DNA of 64,000 bases, taken from Stachybotrys elegans. Its lineage: Eukaryota; Ascomycota; Sordariomycetes; Hypocreales; Stachybotryaceae. Of the stretch, positions 34,753-45,576 are shown in pieces; the first letter of the stretch is position 1; every line of letters begins with the position of its first letter. Where the stretch lies: NCBI GenBank assembly GCA_020746835.1, contig JAGPNK010000013.1:930001-994000 (forward strand). The letters are read 5' to 3'. The position numbers and the translations under genes were made by a program. The notes beneath the pieces were generated by a model. The model was given only the letters and a program-made list of their open reading frames with translations, was not told the origin of the DNA and ran no database searches.

Positions 34753-36942
34753 ATGATTGCCTCAAAGTCGTCCGTCTGGCTGCTCGCCGCAGCTTGGTCT
34801 GTCCTCCTCGCCGTCCCTGCTTCTGCCCAGACCATTGTCGTGGATGGCGAGACAATCCGTAAGCTTGCTTCCCTCCCCCGCACAGGGTTCAACCACGTGC
34901 TGTGCCTGGGCGCACGCGCGCGAGCACGCCATGTCTCTCGTCATATCTAACGCGCTTGACTTGTAGCGGCAAATGAGACCAACGTCCAGGACGTTAGCGT
35001 ACCGGTCAATGAGAGCGCCCCCCTCGAGCTGACGGATGCGCTGCTCGCCAACCTCACCGACCTTGAGCTCAGCAACATCTCTCTCTTCTACTTTGACGAT
35101 GACGACTCCGATATCCAGGCGCGCGATGTTCGCCAGCTGTTCCGCTGCAAGTCTATGCCCGGCGATCTGCTGTATCCCGGCCCCATTGCCTGGTCCGTCT
35201 TCAACCTCCTCAGCGGCGGTGCCTTGATCAAGACGGTCCCTCTTGGCTCGGCCTGCTACCCTGGCAGACTGTACAATGCTGCCACCTGCGAGTTCCTCGT
35301 CAACAACTGGAACGACTCCGACACTCAGTAAGATATTGACAAGTGGCCAAGCAATTGAAGCCTTGTACTGACGCGCATGCAGCATCGTCGACCCTACTTC
35401 CGTCATGTCTCCTCTCTTCCAGGGTGCCACCTGCGAGCCCTCCGAGGCTGCCTTTGGCGGCGAGTGCACGCTGGGAGGATTCCCCTCGTACTCGCTCAAC
35501 GTGACGAGCGTTGCCCAGATCCAGCTCGCCGTCAACTTTGCCCGCAACACCAATGTGCGTTTGGTGGTGCGCAACACTGGCCACGACTTCCTCGGCAAGA
35601 ACACGGGTGAGGGCGCCCTGTCCATCTGGACGCACCACCTCCGCGATATCAACGTCATGCGCAACTACAGGGCTCCGGGTGGCCGTTACACTGGCCCTGC
35701 CATGAAGCTTGGTGCCGGTGTCATGGTCTACGAGCTGTACGAGGCTGCCGAGCGTGCTGGGTACACTGCCGTCGCTGGTGAATGCAGAGTAAGTTTTCAA
35801 TGCGAATGATCCGCCGCAAGTCCTGGAAGCTAATCTGATCTGTACAGACTGTCGGCGTCACTGGCGGCTACCTCGGTGGCGGTGGCCACTCTCCCGTCAC
35901 CTCCATGTTTGGTCTGGGTTCCGACCAAGTCCTGAGCATCGACATCGTCACCCCCAACGGACGATTCCTCACCGTCGACGAGGTGAACCACCCCGACCTG
36001 TTCTGGGCCATCCGCGGCGGCGGTCCTGCCACCTGGGGCGTCGTCACCTCCATGACCGTCAAGGTGCACCCCAAGATGGTCTTCTCGGGCATGACCTGGG
36101 ACACCACCACCGTCGCCATGAACATCACCGACGAGACCTTCTGGAAGGCCATCGAGGCCTATTGGACCCGCTACCCCGAGTACTCTGCTGAAAAGGTCTA
36201 CGGATACTGTCGCATGTCCCGGCTTCCCACTGGCGGCTATGCCTGGAGGGCCCGTCCCTTCATGGTCCCCGGCATGAAGCTCGTCGACTTCAAGGCCCTC
36301 GTCCAGCCCCTTCTCGATGACTGGGCAGCTCTGGGCGTCTTCCCCAACATTGAGTTCTTTGAGCACGAGTCTCTGCACCCTGCTTGGATGCGCCACTTCC
36401 CTCCGGAGCGCGTCGGAAGCCCCTACGGCCGAACCGGCTCTCGTCTGATCCCCCGCGCCAACTGGGAGGACCCCGAGCTTCTCAACACCACCATCTCCAC
36501 TCTCCGTGGTATCGTCGAGGAGGGTGCTTTCCTCGTTCACTACAACATTGGCGCTGACCTTCCTGCCGGCACTGCCCCAAGCTCCGCCAACCCCGCCTGG
36601 CGCGACGTCCAGATGTTTGCCATCTACGGTCTCATCTGGGACCGCACCACGCCCGAGTCCGTCGTCGCTGCCACCCACGAGAAGCTGACGTACGACATCG
36701 GCCAGCGCATCAAGGACATCACCCCCGGCGCCGGCGGATACGGCAACGAGGGCGACCTGATGGACCCCATTTGGCAGCAGACCTTCTTTGGCGACAACTA
36801 CGAGCGCCTCCTCAAGATCAAGAAGCAGATCGACCCCCGGAGTGTCTTTTGGGCTCCCACTGCTGTCGGCAGCGAGGACTGGTACGTTACCGACCAAGAG
36901 TCCTACGTGACGAGGCAAAACGGTCGCCTTTGCCGAGTATGA
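34753..36942 (+). CDS. Secreted FAD-linked (BBE/6-hydroxynicotine-oxidase-like) oxidoreductase
   Basis: Four exons, 34753-34858, 34967-35327, 35383-35788 and 35848-36942, give 655 aa. The introns of 108, 55 and 59 bp have clean GT/AG ends. A signal peptide spans residues 1-25 ([10 protein letters not shown]). The FAD-binding domain contains VRNTGHDF, whose His (about 223) is the usual site of covalent FAD attachment, and [20 protein letters not shown], whose Cys (about 290) is the second attachment point in bicovalent berberine-bridge-enzyme-like oxidases. The C-terminal BBE segment is present ([29 protein letters not shown]). Such enzymes oxidise alcohols, sugars or alkaloid-like substrates using O2 and release H2O2; the substrate is not predictable here. 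N-glycosylation sequons are frequent in the N-terminal half, as expected for an extracellular protein. About 100 residues before the FAD domain are unassigned. Confidence 0.92.
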
Positions 36943-37717
36943 TGCAGGGGATAGGGCACATATTCGTTTCAAACGTATTTCTATATAATTTAAGAATCAA
37001 AGTACATAATACCCAGCGCCTGCTCGTCCAGTCGGGACAGAGTACAATGCGTGTCGTGAACAATGCTTTCCGCGAAAATTGAACAGGATGGCTTTGCCAT
37101 CCTCCCCCCAAGACCACGACGAGACACGACTCACCTCATAATGTCACTTTGTAACCCATTGCTCTCATAGGGTATTATTCGTTTACCCTCTCTGCACACA
37201 CCTGCTCTATCATACACCACAACCAACACGAGACCACTCAAGTGTAGGTTACCTCTGTAACAGAGAACGTGACAAATTTCGCAATCGCATATCTTGGCTC
37301 GCCAAGGGGATCATACAAGGGAAGAAAGGCTCGGATTAATCAGTCATCTGGTCAGTACTGGTGTCGCTTAACAATGTAAAAATAGCTTATGATTAGCTAG
37401 AGCAGCATCCCTTATCAGGTTAGCATGGATGAGGGCATTGCCAGGTCGTCGGATGGCTCGGCTGCTCCCAAGAAACCTCTGGCAAACCACGATGCCATCC
37501 TCTTCTAACTACCAACCCACATCCCATGGAGCTCCGTGGAGCTCCTGCGGGCGCAGTATAGCATCCGAGCATATACCCATATGGACCAACATGCCATGCC
37601 AAATTGAGGACCGGCTTACATCTGATCCTCAGGATAAAGGGGGTGCCCCCCGCCTGGATCTTGTGAGCCATCCTTAACTTTCTTGCTTATTGTCATTCTA
37701 CCACCTGGGCCGCAATC
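36943..37717. other. Intergenic
   Basis: No supported gene. Contains the near-palindrome CCATGGAGCTCCGTGGAGCTCC around 37526-37547 and, at the right end, the promoter of the SnoaL-like gene. Confidence 0.45.
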
Positions 37718-38164
37718 ATGTCCTCTATCCGTGAAAACCTCCTCAAGATCGTCGACGGGTACCTAGAGGGGTTCAACACCAACACCCTTGAGGGCCTCAT
37801 CGCACTCTGCAGCCCCGACTGCAAGCACACCCTCCTTCCCGCGGCGGCCGGTCATCCCGTCTTCAGTAACGAGGAGTACCAGGCCTTCATCGGAAGAGGA
37901 TTGGCTTTCATGAAGAACTTTCAACTCAAGCTCGCTGAAGGGCTTGATCCCATCATCGATGAACAAGCGCGAAAAATCGTCATTTACCTGACTTCGACGG
38001 CCGAGTCACCCGCCGGAAATTACGCCAACGAATACACCTTCATGTTCGAGACCAACGACGCCGTAACTGAGATTGTAAAGATTGTCGAGTTTGTGGATAC
38101 GGCGACTACGGCTGCGTTTATGAAGAAGGTTGAGGAGTTCATGGCAGGAATGCAGGCACAGTGA
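37718..38164 (+). CDS. SnoaL/NTF2-like small protein
   Basis: Single exon of 148 aa. The sequence MSSIRENLLKIVDGYLEGFN begins with the helix typical of SnoaL-like/NTF2-fold proteins, followed by LIALCSPDCKHTLLPA (the 'C-x-x-x-H' strand), a helical FIGRGLAFMKNFQ and beta strands KIVIYLTSTAES and YANEYTFMFETND, ending in a helix FMKKVEEFMAGM. The fold is a cone-shaped barrel with a ligand pocket. Fungal members are often isomerases, cyclases or of unknown function, and some sit in metabolite clusters, but no cluster is evident here. No signal peptide. Tail-to-tail with the HET gene, only 59 bp apart. Confidence 0.82.
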   Translation: MSSIRENLLKIVDGYLEGFNTNTLEGLIALCSPDCKHTLLPAAAGHPVFSNEEYQAFIGRGLAFMKNFQLKLAEGLDPIIDEQARKIVIYLTSTAESPAGNYANEYTFMFETNDAVTEIVKIVEFVDTATTAAFMKKVEEFMAGMQAQ

Positions 38165-38223
38165 GGCAAGGAAATATCGCGGCCTGATGCCCAAACTTGT
38201 TTCTCAATCATACAACCACCCAT

Positions 38224-39828
38224 CTATAGACGATTCAAACCTATTGACAGCGTTATATGATACATTACATTGATATTATCGTTCTTCTGGCTTGGCTGCA
38301 TCCAAGTCTTGACCCCAACTTTCCCAGGCCAATGCCCCGTCATTGGGATCCTCTTGTTCGCGTAGGCTGGCACGAATAGCTTGAGTGCCTCCATATCCAA
38401 CTCCTGTGCCCACCTATACATTTTGCGGTTCACACGCGACGAGCAGATGCATGTCCATGCCCTCTGAGGCTTGACGCGGCAAACGATCGCAAAGTCGTCC
38501 CGGTATCCCTCGTCGCCTTCATTCTCGCTCTCGGCTATCCACTCAGCAAAGATGATTCCTGTAAAGTCCTCTTGTGTTTGGCAGGACAGCAACCTCTCCT
38601 TACCCATATCCCATAGTTCTGGTGGCTCGACCCGTTTGATGTTGCAGCGATACACTGGGTTCAGAATATTGCATTGGACCCTCACCGGGACGAGATTTAG
38701 GGCCCTCACCTTCCTCTCCAGGTCCTTTGCGATGCAGATATGATGTTTGGCGCTCTGGAAACCACCAAATAACGGGTCGGGGAACACCTCATCTGGGTGA
38801 ATGCGGACGCAGATGCTATTCGCCTGTACCTTGAGATAAATCCCCCATACATCCGTCTTGCTGCCGCTCTTCTGACAGTTGAGCGGCATGAAGATGCCCT
38901 TCTGTGACGGCTTGACCTGAATGTCAATCTTTAGTCCTTTATTGGTCATCGTGTACTCTGGTATTGTCCTTTGGTTCTTGTATGGTATGAACCTGTAGGC
39001 GTCGACAAATTCCGCTGGCGATCTGGCAAAGATTCCCCGATCGCCGTCCTTCAAAGCGCAATTCGGCTCATTCTGGGATTGCCATGCGAAGATGGTCATG
39101 TCGTTGCTTTCTCGTATGATTTCTTCCTGTAGTCTGATGAATGAGCGCCTACCTTCGCCATACAGCATGGGCATGTTGATGTCGAAGATACCGAGAAGGC
39201 AATAGGCCATATCCTCCAGCCGTTTTGTTGTTCTTGATGAGGCCCACGACATTCGCTTCGCAACGGAGCATTCATCCAGTAATGCTCGGATTTTCTCGAA
39301 TCCTTTGGCCTCGAGAATATCCCGATCAATGTTCGTTTTTTCGTTGATCTGCTGGCTCAGTTCCTCCTTTGTTCCAATTGTTGCCCAATTCCGATCGAAG
39401 AAGGTGAGGTGTGATGGTGCGATCAACTCCTGCAGAGTCCATCCTCTCTTGAACCAATAACAAGATGTAATATCCTTGTTTTTCCACGGGTTGGCTGATA
39501 CGGTGTAGTCCGAAAGATAGGCGTAGCATATAACTGCCTTTGCGTACCACCGGAACATGGAATTGATCGCCTCAGACAGTTCGGCGCTGCTGCGCTTATC
39601 GATGCAGCACGAGTCAACCCAAACATAATCCAGGCCTTGCTTCAATGCCTCTCGGCACGTCCATTCGACCTTTGGCCAGCCTTTTTTGTACTGCAAGGGC
39701 CGAGAGGACTCAAAATCCTCAAAGAGGACCTCGTCGTCGCCCCATGTATGCGAGAGTATGGCATACAGGGGTATGTTTGCCTCGTCGTATATCTCAAGCC
39801 TCCGCGTCTCACAATTCAAGAGCCTCAT
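38224..39828 (-). CDS. HET-domain protein (HET-E/HET-D type N-terminus)
   Basis: Single exon, 534 aa, from an ATG at 39828. The N-terminus MRLLNCETRRLEIYDE is the standard opening of the short HET family. The HET domain has YAILSHTWGDDEVLFEDF, DYVWVDSCCIDKRSSAELSE and FKRGWTLQELIAPSHLTFFD in order, then RMSWASSRTT-R-EDMAYCLLGIF and MPMLYGEG, the motif set following the domain in HET-E-like proteins. Residues 270-534 are a variable region with no NACHT or WD repeats, so this is a HET-only protein. HET domains cause programmed cell death when hyphae of different genotype fuse. The protein looks intact with no premature stop. Confidence 0.93.
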   Translation of the reverse strand: MRLLNCETRRLEIYDEANIPLYAILSHTWGDDEVLFEDFESSRPLQYKKGWPKVEWTCREALKQGLDYVWVDSCCIDKRSSAELSEAINSMFRWYAKAVICYAYLSDYTVSANPWKNKDITSCYWFKRGWTLQELIAPSHLTFFDRNWATIGTKEELSQQINEKTNIDRDILEAKGFEKIRALLDECSVAKRMSWASSRTTKRLEDMAYCLLGIFDINMPMLYGEGRRSFIRLQEEIIRESNDMTIFAWQSQNEPNCALKDGDRGIFARSPAEFVDAYRFIPYKNQRTIPEYTMTNKGLKIDIQVKPSQKGIFMPLNCQKSGSKTDVWGIYLKVQANSICVRIHPDEVFPDPLFGGFQSAKHHICIAKDLERKVRALNLVPVRVQCNILNPVYRCNIKRVEPPELWDMGKERLLSCQTQEDFTGIIFAEWIAESENEGDEGYRDDFAIVCRVKPQRAWTCICSSRVNRKMYRWAQELDMEALKLFVPAYANKRIPMTGHWPGKVGVKTWMQPSQKNDNINVMYHITLSIGLNRL

Positions 39829-40320
39829 ACTGGCCGGAAGCTCTCAGATATGTCGCAGCTTTCTAGAGAAAGAGGGGAAGAAGACGAAGTGAAGGATGGC
39901 ACCCCTGATAACGAACCCCTGGATGCGGATTATTTGGGAAATGATCCGGGAATCCACGTTCACCGCAACGCCATTGTGCACTCGGCTGCCATTTCGGGGA
40001 GGTGCTTACGCATCTGTGCGGCGTGGATCTGATTTTATGCTTAAAATGCAGTATCGCGATAAGATGCTATGGCCCGGGAGCCGTTTGCAAAACGAATCGA
40101 TATAGGAATTAATAGTTATTGTCATAACGAGGATGGAGACCTAGTATAGTGGGAAAAGAAAGCAGCAAACGAAGGCCAAAGAGTGATGCAGAGTGATAGC
40201 GGATGCCCTAGGAACCAAGAATAGTCGAGATCAATTGACAAAAATAACAAGGTCATCAATTGGTTGCTATTTTCGCTACCACTACCAAAGTGCAAAAGCA
40301 AGCTAATCTAGATGGTGTCC
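39829..40320. other. Intergenic
   Basis: Upstream of the HET gene and downstream of the F-box gene. No gene supported. Confidence 0.45.
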
Positions 40321-42640
40321 CTAAGCTATTGATATCAGGCCAATTTCGAGGAAAGTGTAGTCCTGAAGACTGTCAGTGACTTGCGTGTCCAGGGGAAATT
40401 GCCTGACTAGGGTTGCAAAGTTCAGCTTACGCGTTGACAAAACATGCCAATGACCTTGGAGCCGGCAGGGTGTACAGCTACCCAATCCTCTTGATCCTGT
40501 GTGAAAGGATATTCGGGGGTGATAAGTTGTCGATCAAAGTTTGTTAGTATCTGGACAAAACGTGAGCATGACGAGACCAAGATGCCTTTGGGATGGACGT
40601 ACCGTTAATCCTACTAGATCACCGTTCCCGTTTCTTTGTACTACAATGGATGTAATTTCCTCGCCACCTGGACCATTAATCGTCAATGAAGTACGATGAT
40701 CCACAGGGTCTGGGTTGTGTCTCTGCACATGTTCATCAAGGAAAGGACCGAGCCTGCCCAAGTGTCGATTTCGCGAAGGATCAGTATATATGAATTGTAT
40801 CCCAGCAACGTAGTCAATGTCGAAAGTCCAAACGACAACCTCGATTAGATCCGATAATTCCTCACCGCCGAACCCACCAAAGAACACTGTGCAGACCGGG
40901 AAGTCGCTGGCAGCATCGGATGGTGGTCGATCGCCACTGATTCCATTATACAGTAGTTTTTCGGGTGGTACGCTAGGATGCCAGAGACAACTGTTTCTCC
41001 AATCATCTTCAGTGGGTGGCCCTCGCACAGTGTTTCGGCTCAACGAAACCATCTTGAAGGCCTGAGGGAAGTCAGTAGATGTATCGTGGTTGCTGAAATA
41101 CCGAAGAGGAAACATACATCAAATTCTGCTTTGACCGCAGAGATACCTTCGGCTTCGGCCAAATGCCACTTTGGAAAGTCTGCTGGTTCACCTGCCCAGG
41201 ATGAGGTTGTACCGTTCTCAGTAACGGCGGCGATCGCTCTGACCCCTCCCCACTCAAAAGCGACTTCCCATCCTCGGATACGCTCGGGAGCCGGCAATTG
41301 AATCATCACTTCTTGGCCGTCGTGAATGTATCCCAAAGCATGTTTTTCGCCGTGCTGATCAACAAACAAAATACCCGACACAAACGAGCCGCCGCCAGTG
41401 TAAACAAAGGATACACAAATGCACTGGATATAAAGGAAGTGCGGAAAAGAGACAGTGCGGGCTCGCAAGACTCGACAACCGTGACGAAAATCATCTTCTG
41501 GGCCTAGAATTCCATAGGAGGCTGTGCGCCAACATTCTTCGTGTTGGGTTCCCTGAGGTCGAACCACCACAGAAGGTTCAAACCAGCTATTTATTGGTGT
41601 TCCTTGGCAAGAAACATGTCCCATCTGACGAATTGTAGTTTGCATGGTCTTGGTAAGTGCCCAGACTCGCCTCCGGTTTGCCATGTGTGGATTGCCTGAT
41701 GTCCAGGTCTCAAGGGATAGGTATAATGTTCTCCAGGATGTAGGAGGGTTGTCCAAAACCTCTGGCAAATGCTCAAATTCATTGCCATGTTGAAATCGAG
41801 AAGCCCAAAAGGTTTCTGGAAGAGCAGTTATAGCGAGGGTGGGGGATGCAAGCCGCAGGGATCGGACATCGCGAGTTGGAAGGAGGCAGAGAATGCGCTG
41901 AAGAATCTCAGGTGATAGACGGACAAATTCATCTTGCCATTGACGACGAGGATCAAGACTGAGATTAGACTGAAATGGATCTTTCTGGAGGCGATAGGAG
42001 TTCTTTATACCCTTGAGAAGACCGGGGATACGAAAAGGATCACTGGTAAAGTCCCGAGGGATTGGGTGTGGACCTGGGAAGCTGGTATATAGGGTCGGCA
42101 TGAATTGGGTAATGTGGACAGTTGCTGCACCCTCATACGTGTGGCCCCAGTCCATGATACCCTCTAGTGTGCAGGGCGTGGAGAGAGAGATTTCGAAAAG
42201 ATGACGAAGGTTGGGTTTGAAGCCTTGGTTGAGAATTTCCCAGCAAGATGAATGAAATCCCCAACCGCAAAATGGTGCAGGCTGAAAGCGAGTGGTCCCA
42301 GGATATACGTGCTCTTCTATGTTTGGGCCTGCTAGTGATATGTCAATCATAGGGCCTGGATCGAGGTCATCGTAGCGTTTGAGAGAACCGATCGGAAAGC
42401 TACAGGTAGTGGCTTGGTTGAGCTCATCACAAACGCCAATGCCGGATAATTTGACGTCCTCCAAATTGCCATGTTCAACCCAAACTGTAGACAATGACAT
42501 GTCAGCACTCACCCGTGTTCTAGCAGCAGAGCGGGGAGAAAATGATTTAAGCCATGCTTACCAGCCCGGATGTCTTGGAGCCATTCGTCGTTGGGGGGGA
42601 AACGAGCGATAGAAACTCCACACAAGGTGCAGTAAAGCAT
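40321..42640 (-). CDS. F-box protein of a fungal multi-domain family
   Basis: Five exons on the minus strand, 42640-42562, 42484-41118, 41061-40603, 40550-40431 and 40362-40321, give 688 aa. The introns are 77, 56, 52 and 68 bp with good signals; the last short exon (DYTFLEIGLISIA) is less certain, and without it the protein ends a few codons after 40431. The N-terminus has a paired-Cys start, MLYCTLCGVSI, and a following W-x-x-x-I/F-R motif. An F-box lies at about residues 212-255 (FVRLSPEILQRILCLLPTRD). The rest is beta-rich (GWEVAFEWGGVRAIAA) and matches a family where the F-box precedes a jelly-roll-like region. F-box proteins link substrates to SCF ubiquitin ligases; the target is unknown. 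A hexamer repeat precedes the ATG in the leader. Confidence 0.85.
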
Positions 42641-42682
42641 CTTGAAGAGGCCGGAGGTGAAGTTGATGTGATAGTTAGCTCT

Positions 42683-42742
42683 AGAGTCAGAATAAGTGTG
42701 AGTCTGAGTGTGAGGGCCAGTGTCAGGGTCAGAGCCAGAGTC
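42683..42742. repeat. Degenerate hexamer tandem repeat (AGNNNY)x10
   Basis: Ten consecutive six-base units on the plus strand all begin AG: AGAGTC, AGAATA, AGTGTG, AGTCTG, AGTGTG, AGGGCC, AGTGTC, AGGGTC, AGAGCC, AGAGTC. It lies 43 bp upstream of the F-box gene ATG, probably in the 5' leader. Confidence 0.75.
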
Positions 42743-43338
42743 GGCGGCAAAGAGGAGGGAGAAAGAGCTCTAATAACACAAGTCAAGGTTGGTGCGTGGT
42801 TGAAAATCTGAACCTGAGATATCAGGCAACAGGTTGATGTCTGAGCGCCTGCGCTACGGCCGAACCTTGGCCCTGAATGACCTAAATATAAGTTGGATTG
42901 CCCAATGGAATGCACCGTGTTGCCGCTGGCTTAGAGCCATAGACAAGCGTCTACTTTTTTTGTGTCAGGTACGGCCTCCTGTGGTCAGAGACAGGCTCTT
43001 TCCCCTCCCTCCCGCGAATGGCTATTACCATGCTCATTGGTTGTCGACAAACGTACCGCGCGGCTGGCCTCGATCGCTGGCCATCAAGGCCAGCTTCGGT
43101 CAGGCCGCAGGATTAGGATATTTATGGCCATTTATAGGTTGACGCAATTGATCTTGGCTGGATTTTGGAGCACCAACAATGCTGGAAACACCAAATGGTG
43201 TCCATATAAGCCCATGATGCTCCCTAATACAGAATCACCGATAGTCGTATCAAAGTCCCAAGCTTCACTGACTCTCATACTGTCCAATTGCTATCTCTCC
43301 ACCCACCTTTTCTTTGCTTCCATTGTCTACCTATCACC
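42743..43338. other. Divergent intergenic region
   Basis: Shared upstream region of the F-box gene (minus) and the small plus-strand gene at 43339. ORFs present have no motif. Confidence 0.4.
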
Positions 43339-43785
43339 ATGTCTCAAGGTCGAGGTCGCCCGGCTTATCTTGAAGAGGTGGAGGACTTTACGGGTACAGG
43401 AAGTTATAAACGTTCTACATTTAAGCATGAACTTAATCTGATTTCCCTTAAGTGCCTGGACCCAGATCGTTTGCCCGTTGCTTCCAACGCCATTAATCGG
43501 ATCATCGCTGGATCCGTGAAATCTCATGTTCGGGAAGCCTGGACCGTCATCCTTGCGCATGTCTTCCTACCTCAGGAGGTTTACAAGGTATCGCACCAGG
43601 TCACTGTATCAGATAACCAACATATAATGGACATGAGGATGTCCTATATGACGCTCCACATGCGTCACTACACGAATTTTCTGGCCTTGGAACTTAAAAG
43701 ATACGATTATCCGAGCACAGATGAAGCTCTAGCCGAGGTTGAGAGGCAACTTCTGTCCTACTTGGGGGGCTTGACGAGCTTTTAA
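43339..43785 (+). CDS. Small hypothetical protein (148 aa)
   Basis: I do not recognise this protein. The ATG at 43339 (MSQGRGRPAYLEEVEDF) follows CACC, a good Kozak context; the frame is open further up but without a better start. The sequence is helical, with FKHELNLISLKCLDP, VREAWTVILAHVFLPQEVYKV and a Met-rich stretch (HIMDMRMSYMTLHMRH) before a C-terminal helix (EALAEVERQLLSYLGGL). No Cys-rich motif, signal peptide or transmembrane segment. It is transcribed divergently from the F-box gene, so co-expression is possible but unproven. Could be a small fungal orphan. Confidence 0.5.
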   Translation: MSQGRGRPAYLEEVEDFTGTGSYKRSTFKHELNLISLKCLDPDRLPVASNAINRIIAGSVKSHVREAWTVILAHVFLPQEVYKVSHQVTVSDNQHIMDMRMSYMTLHMRHYTNFLALELKRYDYPSTDEALAEVERQLLSYLGGLTSF

Positions 43786-45576
43786 AAAGATAAACTTTGG
43801 GGAGCGGTCTGTATTGGAAATAATGTAAAGTTCTATGAAGTGGATTTTGGTCGTCGTGTCAAAACCCCGAGTTTGCGTGTTGCGTGATGAGATGCTGCGG
43901 ATTGACCATACAGTACAACTAGGAGCGAAACCGATGTCCTCGTTTCCACCCTTTTGAACAAGTGCAAAACAGCACAGACCATTCAATACACTGTGCATAT
44001 CCTTGCTTACAAGCCATGCATAATGATGGGATCCGAGCAGTGCGATGATGATGTGTTAAACTTACAAATTGTGAGTAACTCTCGCTGCCTTCATTAATAC
44101 TCCAATACAATGGTTTAATTCCCCGTAGCGCTCGCGGCCAGGGAAACACCACCTTGGAGCGCGGATAACAAACAAAGAAGCACATGCCGAGCAGCCAGCT
44201 GCGGGTACGTAGTTGCGGCACACCACCGCTGCGTGGAGTTTCCGTTTCAACCTCGAGAGAGACATGACGGTCCATGTCATTTTTGTCGTATAACTGCGAG
44301 CCGGAATCGCCCTACCACACCGATGTGAAGGCGAAAGCCGAGGGCAAGCACTCTCGTACCTTCCTTGGTCTGAACACACAAAGACGGCGCGATATTGCGC
44401 TGGCTGCTTCGGTCTGACCCAGATACTACCAAGCCTCAGCTTCCGACGGGAATAGAATCGCTGCCGCTAGCTCGGCAGCCATACGGTGGAGATACATAGC
44501 GGTAAAGGAGTGATAATCTTCTCCAACGCGGGCGTCAGAGGCAAGGTAATCCTCGATCTGGCTAGCAAGCCAGCAATAGCCTCACATAGGCTAAAGACGA
44601 GCTGCAGCAGACACTTATGCTCGCTTAGTGTCAAACAACCTCTTGGTTTATTGACCCACGGCAGCTTCTGCTGAAACCTTGTGGTATCAATAATAGGACT
44701 AAGCTTCTACAGGTGGCCCCTTGTTGCAATACCGCCAGCCATCAACTCCACATCCATTAGCCAGCAGCCTTTGTTATATGCTAATTGCCCTGTGTTGTCT
44801 TTAGGTGTGTTAAATTACCTGAACATTGATCTGTCAAGAAATTCTAATGTCATTAACTCGGCAATCAGTGCAGTAGCGTTGTTGCCGTTATTAAGGATCT
44901 CGCCATTAAGTAGACACATGGCTAGTAATAACAGACTGTAACTACAACCTAGCCGGCTAAGTGCTCTGCTATCCAACCGCAATGTGTACTAATAGCAATT
45001 GGCTACGATTCCAAGCCGGCCCCACGGATCATCCAAGCCGCGCGCCTCAATGTCTTCAACCACCGTTGCGGTCATTGAGCTCGAACGCTGTACGATGAGC
45101 GAATATCTTCTGGCTGCCCGGAGCACGCCGCGGATCTGCATCTCCTCTCGTAGCCGCAGCTTAGCCTGCCCACAGAATGCTAGACATAACCGCATCGCCT
45201 GCGGAGAGAATATGGTGGATAGCCAGCAATCGCCACTGGTGGGCTAGACCCGATATATATCGCGGATGAAGAAACTGGAACTGAGCCAGAGATCCACCCA
45301 CTTCGTACATCGATGAAGTCACCTAGTCTTTGAAAAGCGGACTCATACTCTTCCAAGATGAACGAGTGCGGGCTATGTGCCGACACGGTATATGGACTTC
45401 GGAAGCGAGATGTCAGCTGCTGCTTCACGTGACCTAGCCTCGTCGAACCCATCAGATTGCTCGCCCACGCTGCTGCCTGCTGTTTCCCCGCCTCTTTCTC
45501 TCGGAAGTTACAGCATCAGATCCTGCCGTTCGATATATCCGTCACTCCATGAGTCTCAGAACAGTACAGCGATAAA
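43786..45576. other. Intergenic with a possible gene relic
   Basis: Most of this 1.8 kb has no coding signal. A possible relic on the minus strand lies at 44992-45455. Confidence 0.45.
44992..45455 (-). pseudogene. Possible relic of a transcription-factor-like C-terminus
   Basis: Two overlapping minus-strand frames read like one protein with a frameshift: HSFILEEYESAFQRLGDFI and SSPPVAIAGYPPYSLRR in the first, then QAMRLCLAFCGQAKL and TATVVEDIEARGLDD in the second, to a TAG near 44992. The pattern L-R-R-Q-A-hhRL followed by a helical segment ending in hhE-D-I-E-x-R-G recalls the C-terminal tail of fungal Zn2Cys6 regulators. No zinc cluster is found nearby. The call is tentative. Confidence 0.3.

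Noticed and set aside
34762..36972. Long minus-strand frames (300 and 380 codons)
   Set aside because: Antisense shadows of the BBE-type flavoprotein exons; low-complexity Gly/Val/Asp-rich translations without motifs.
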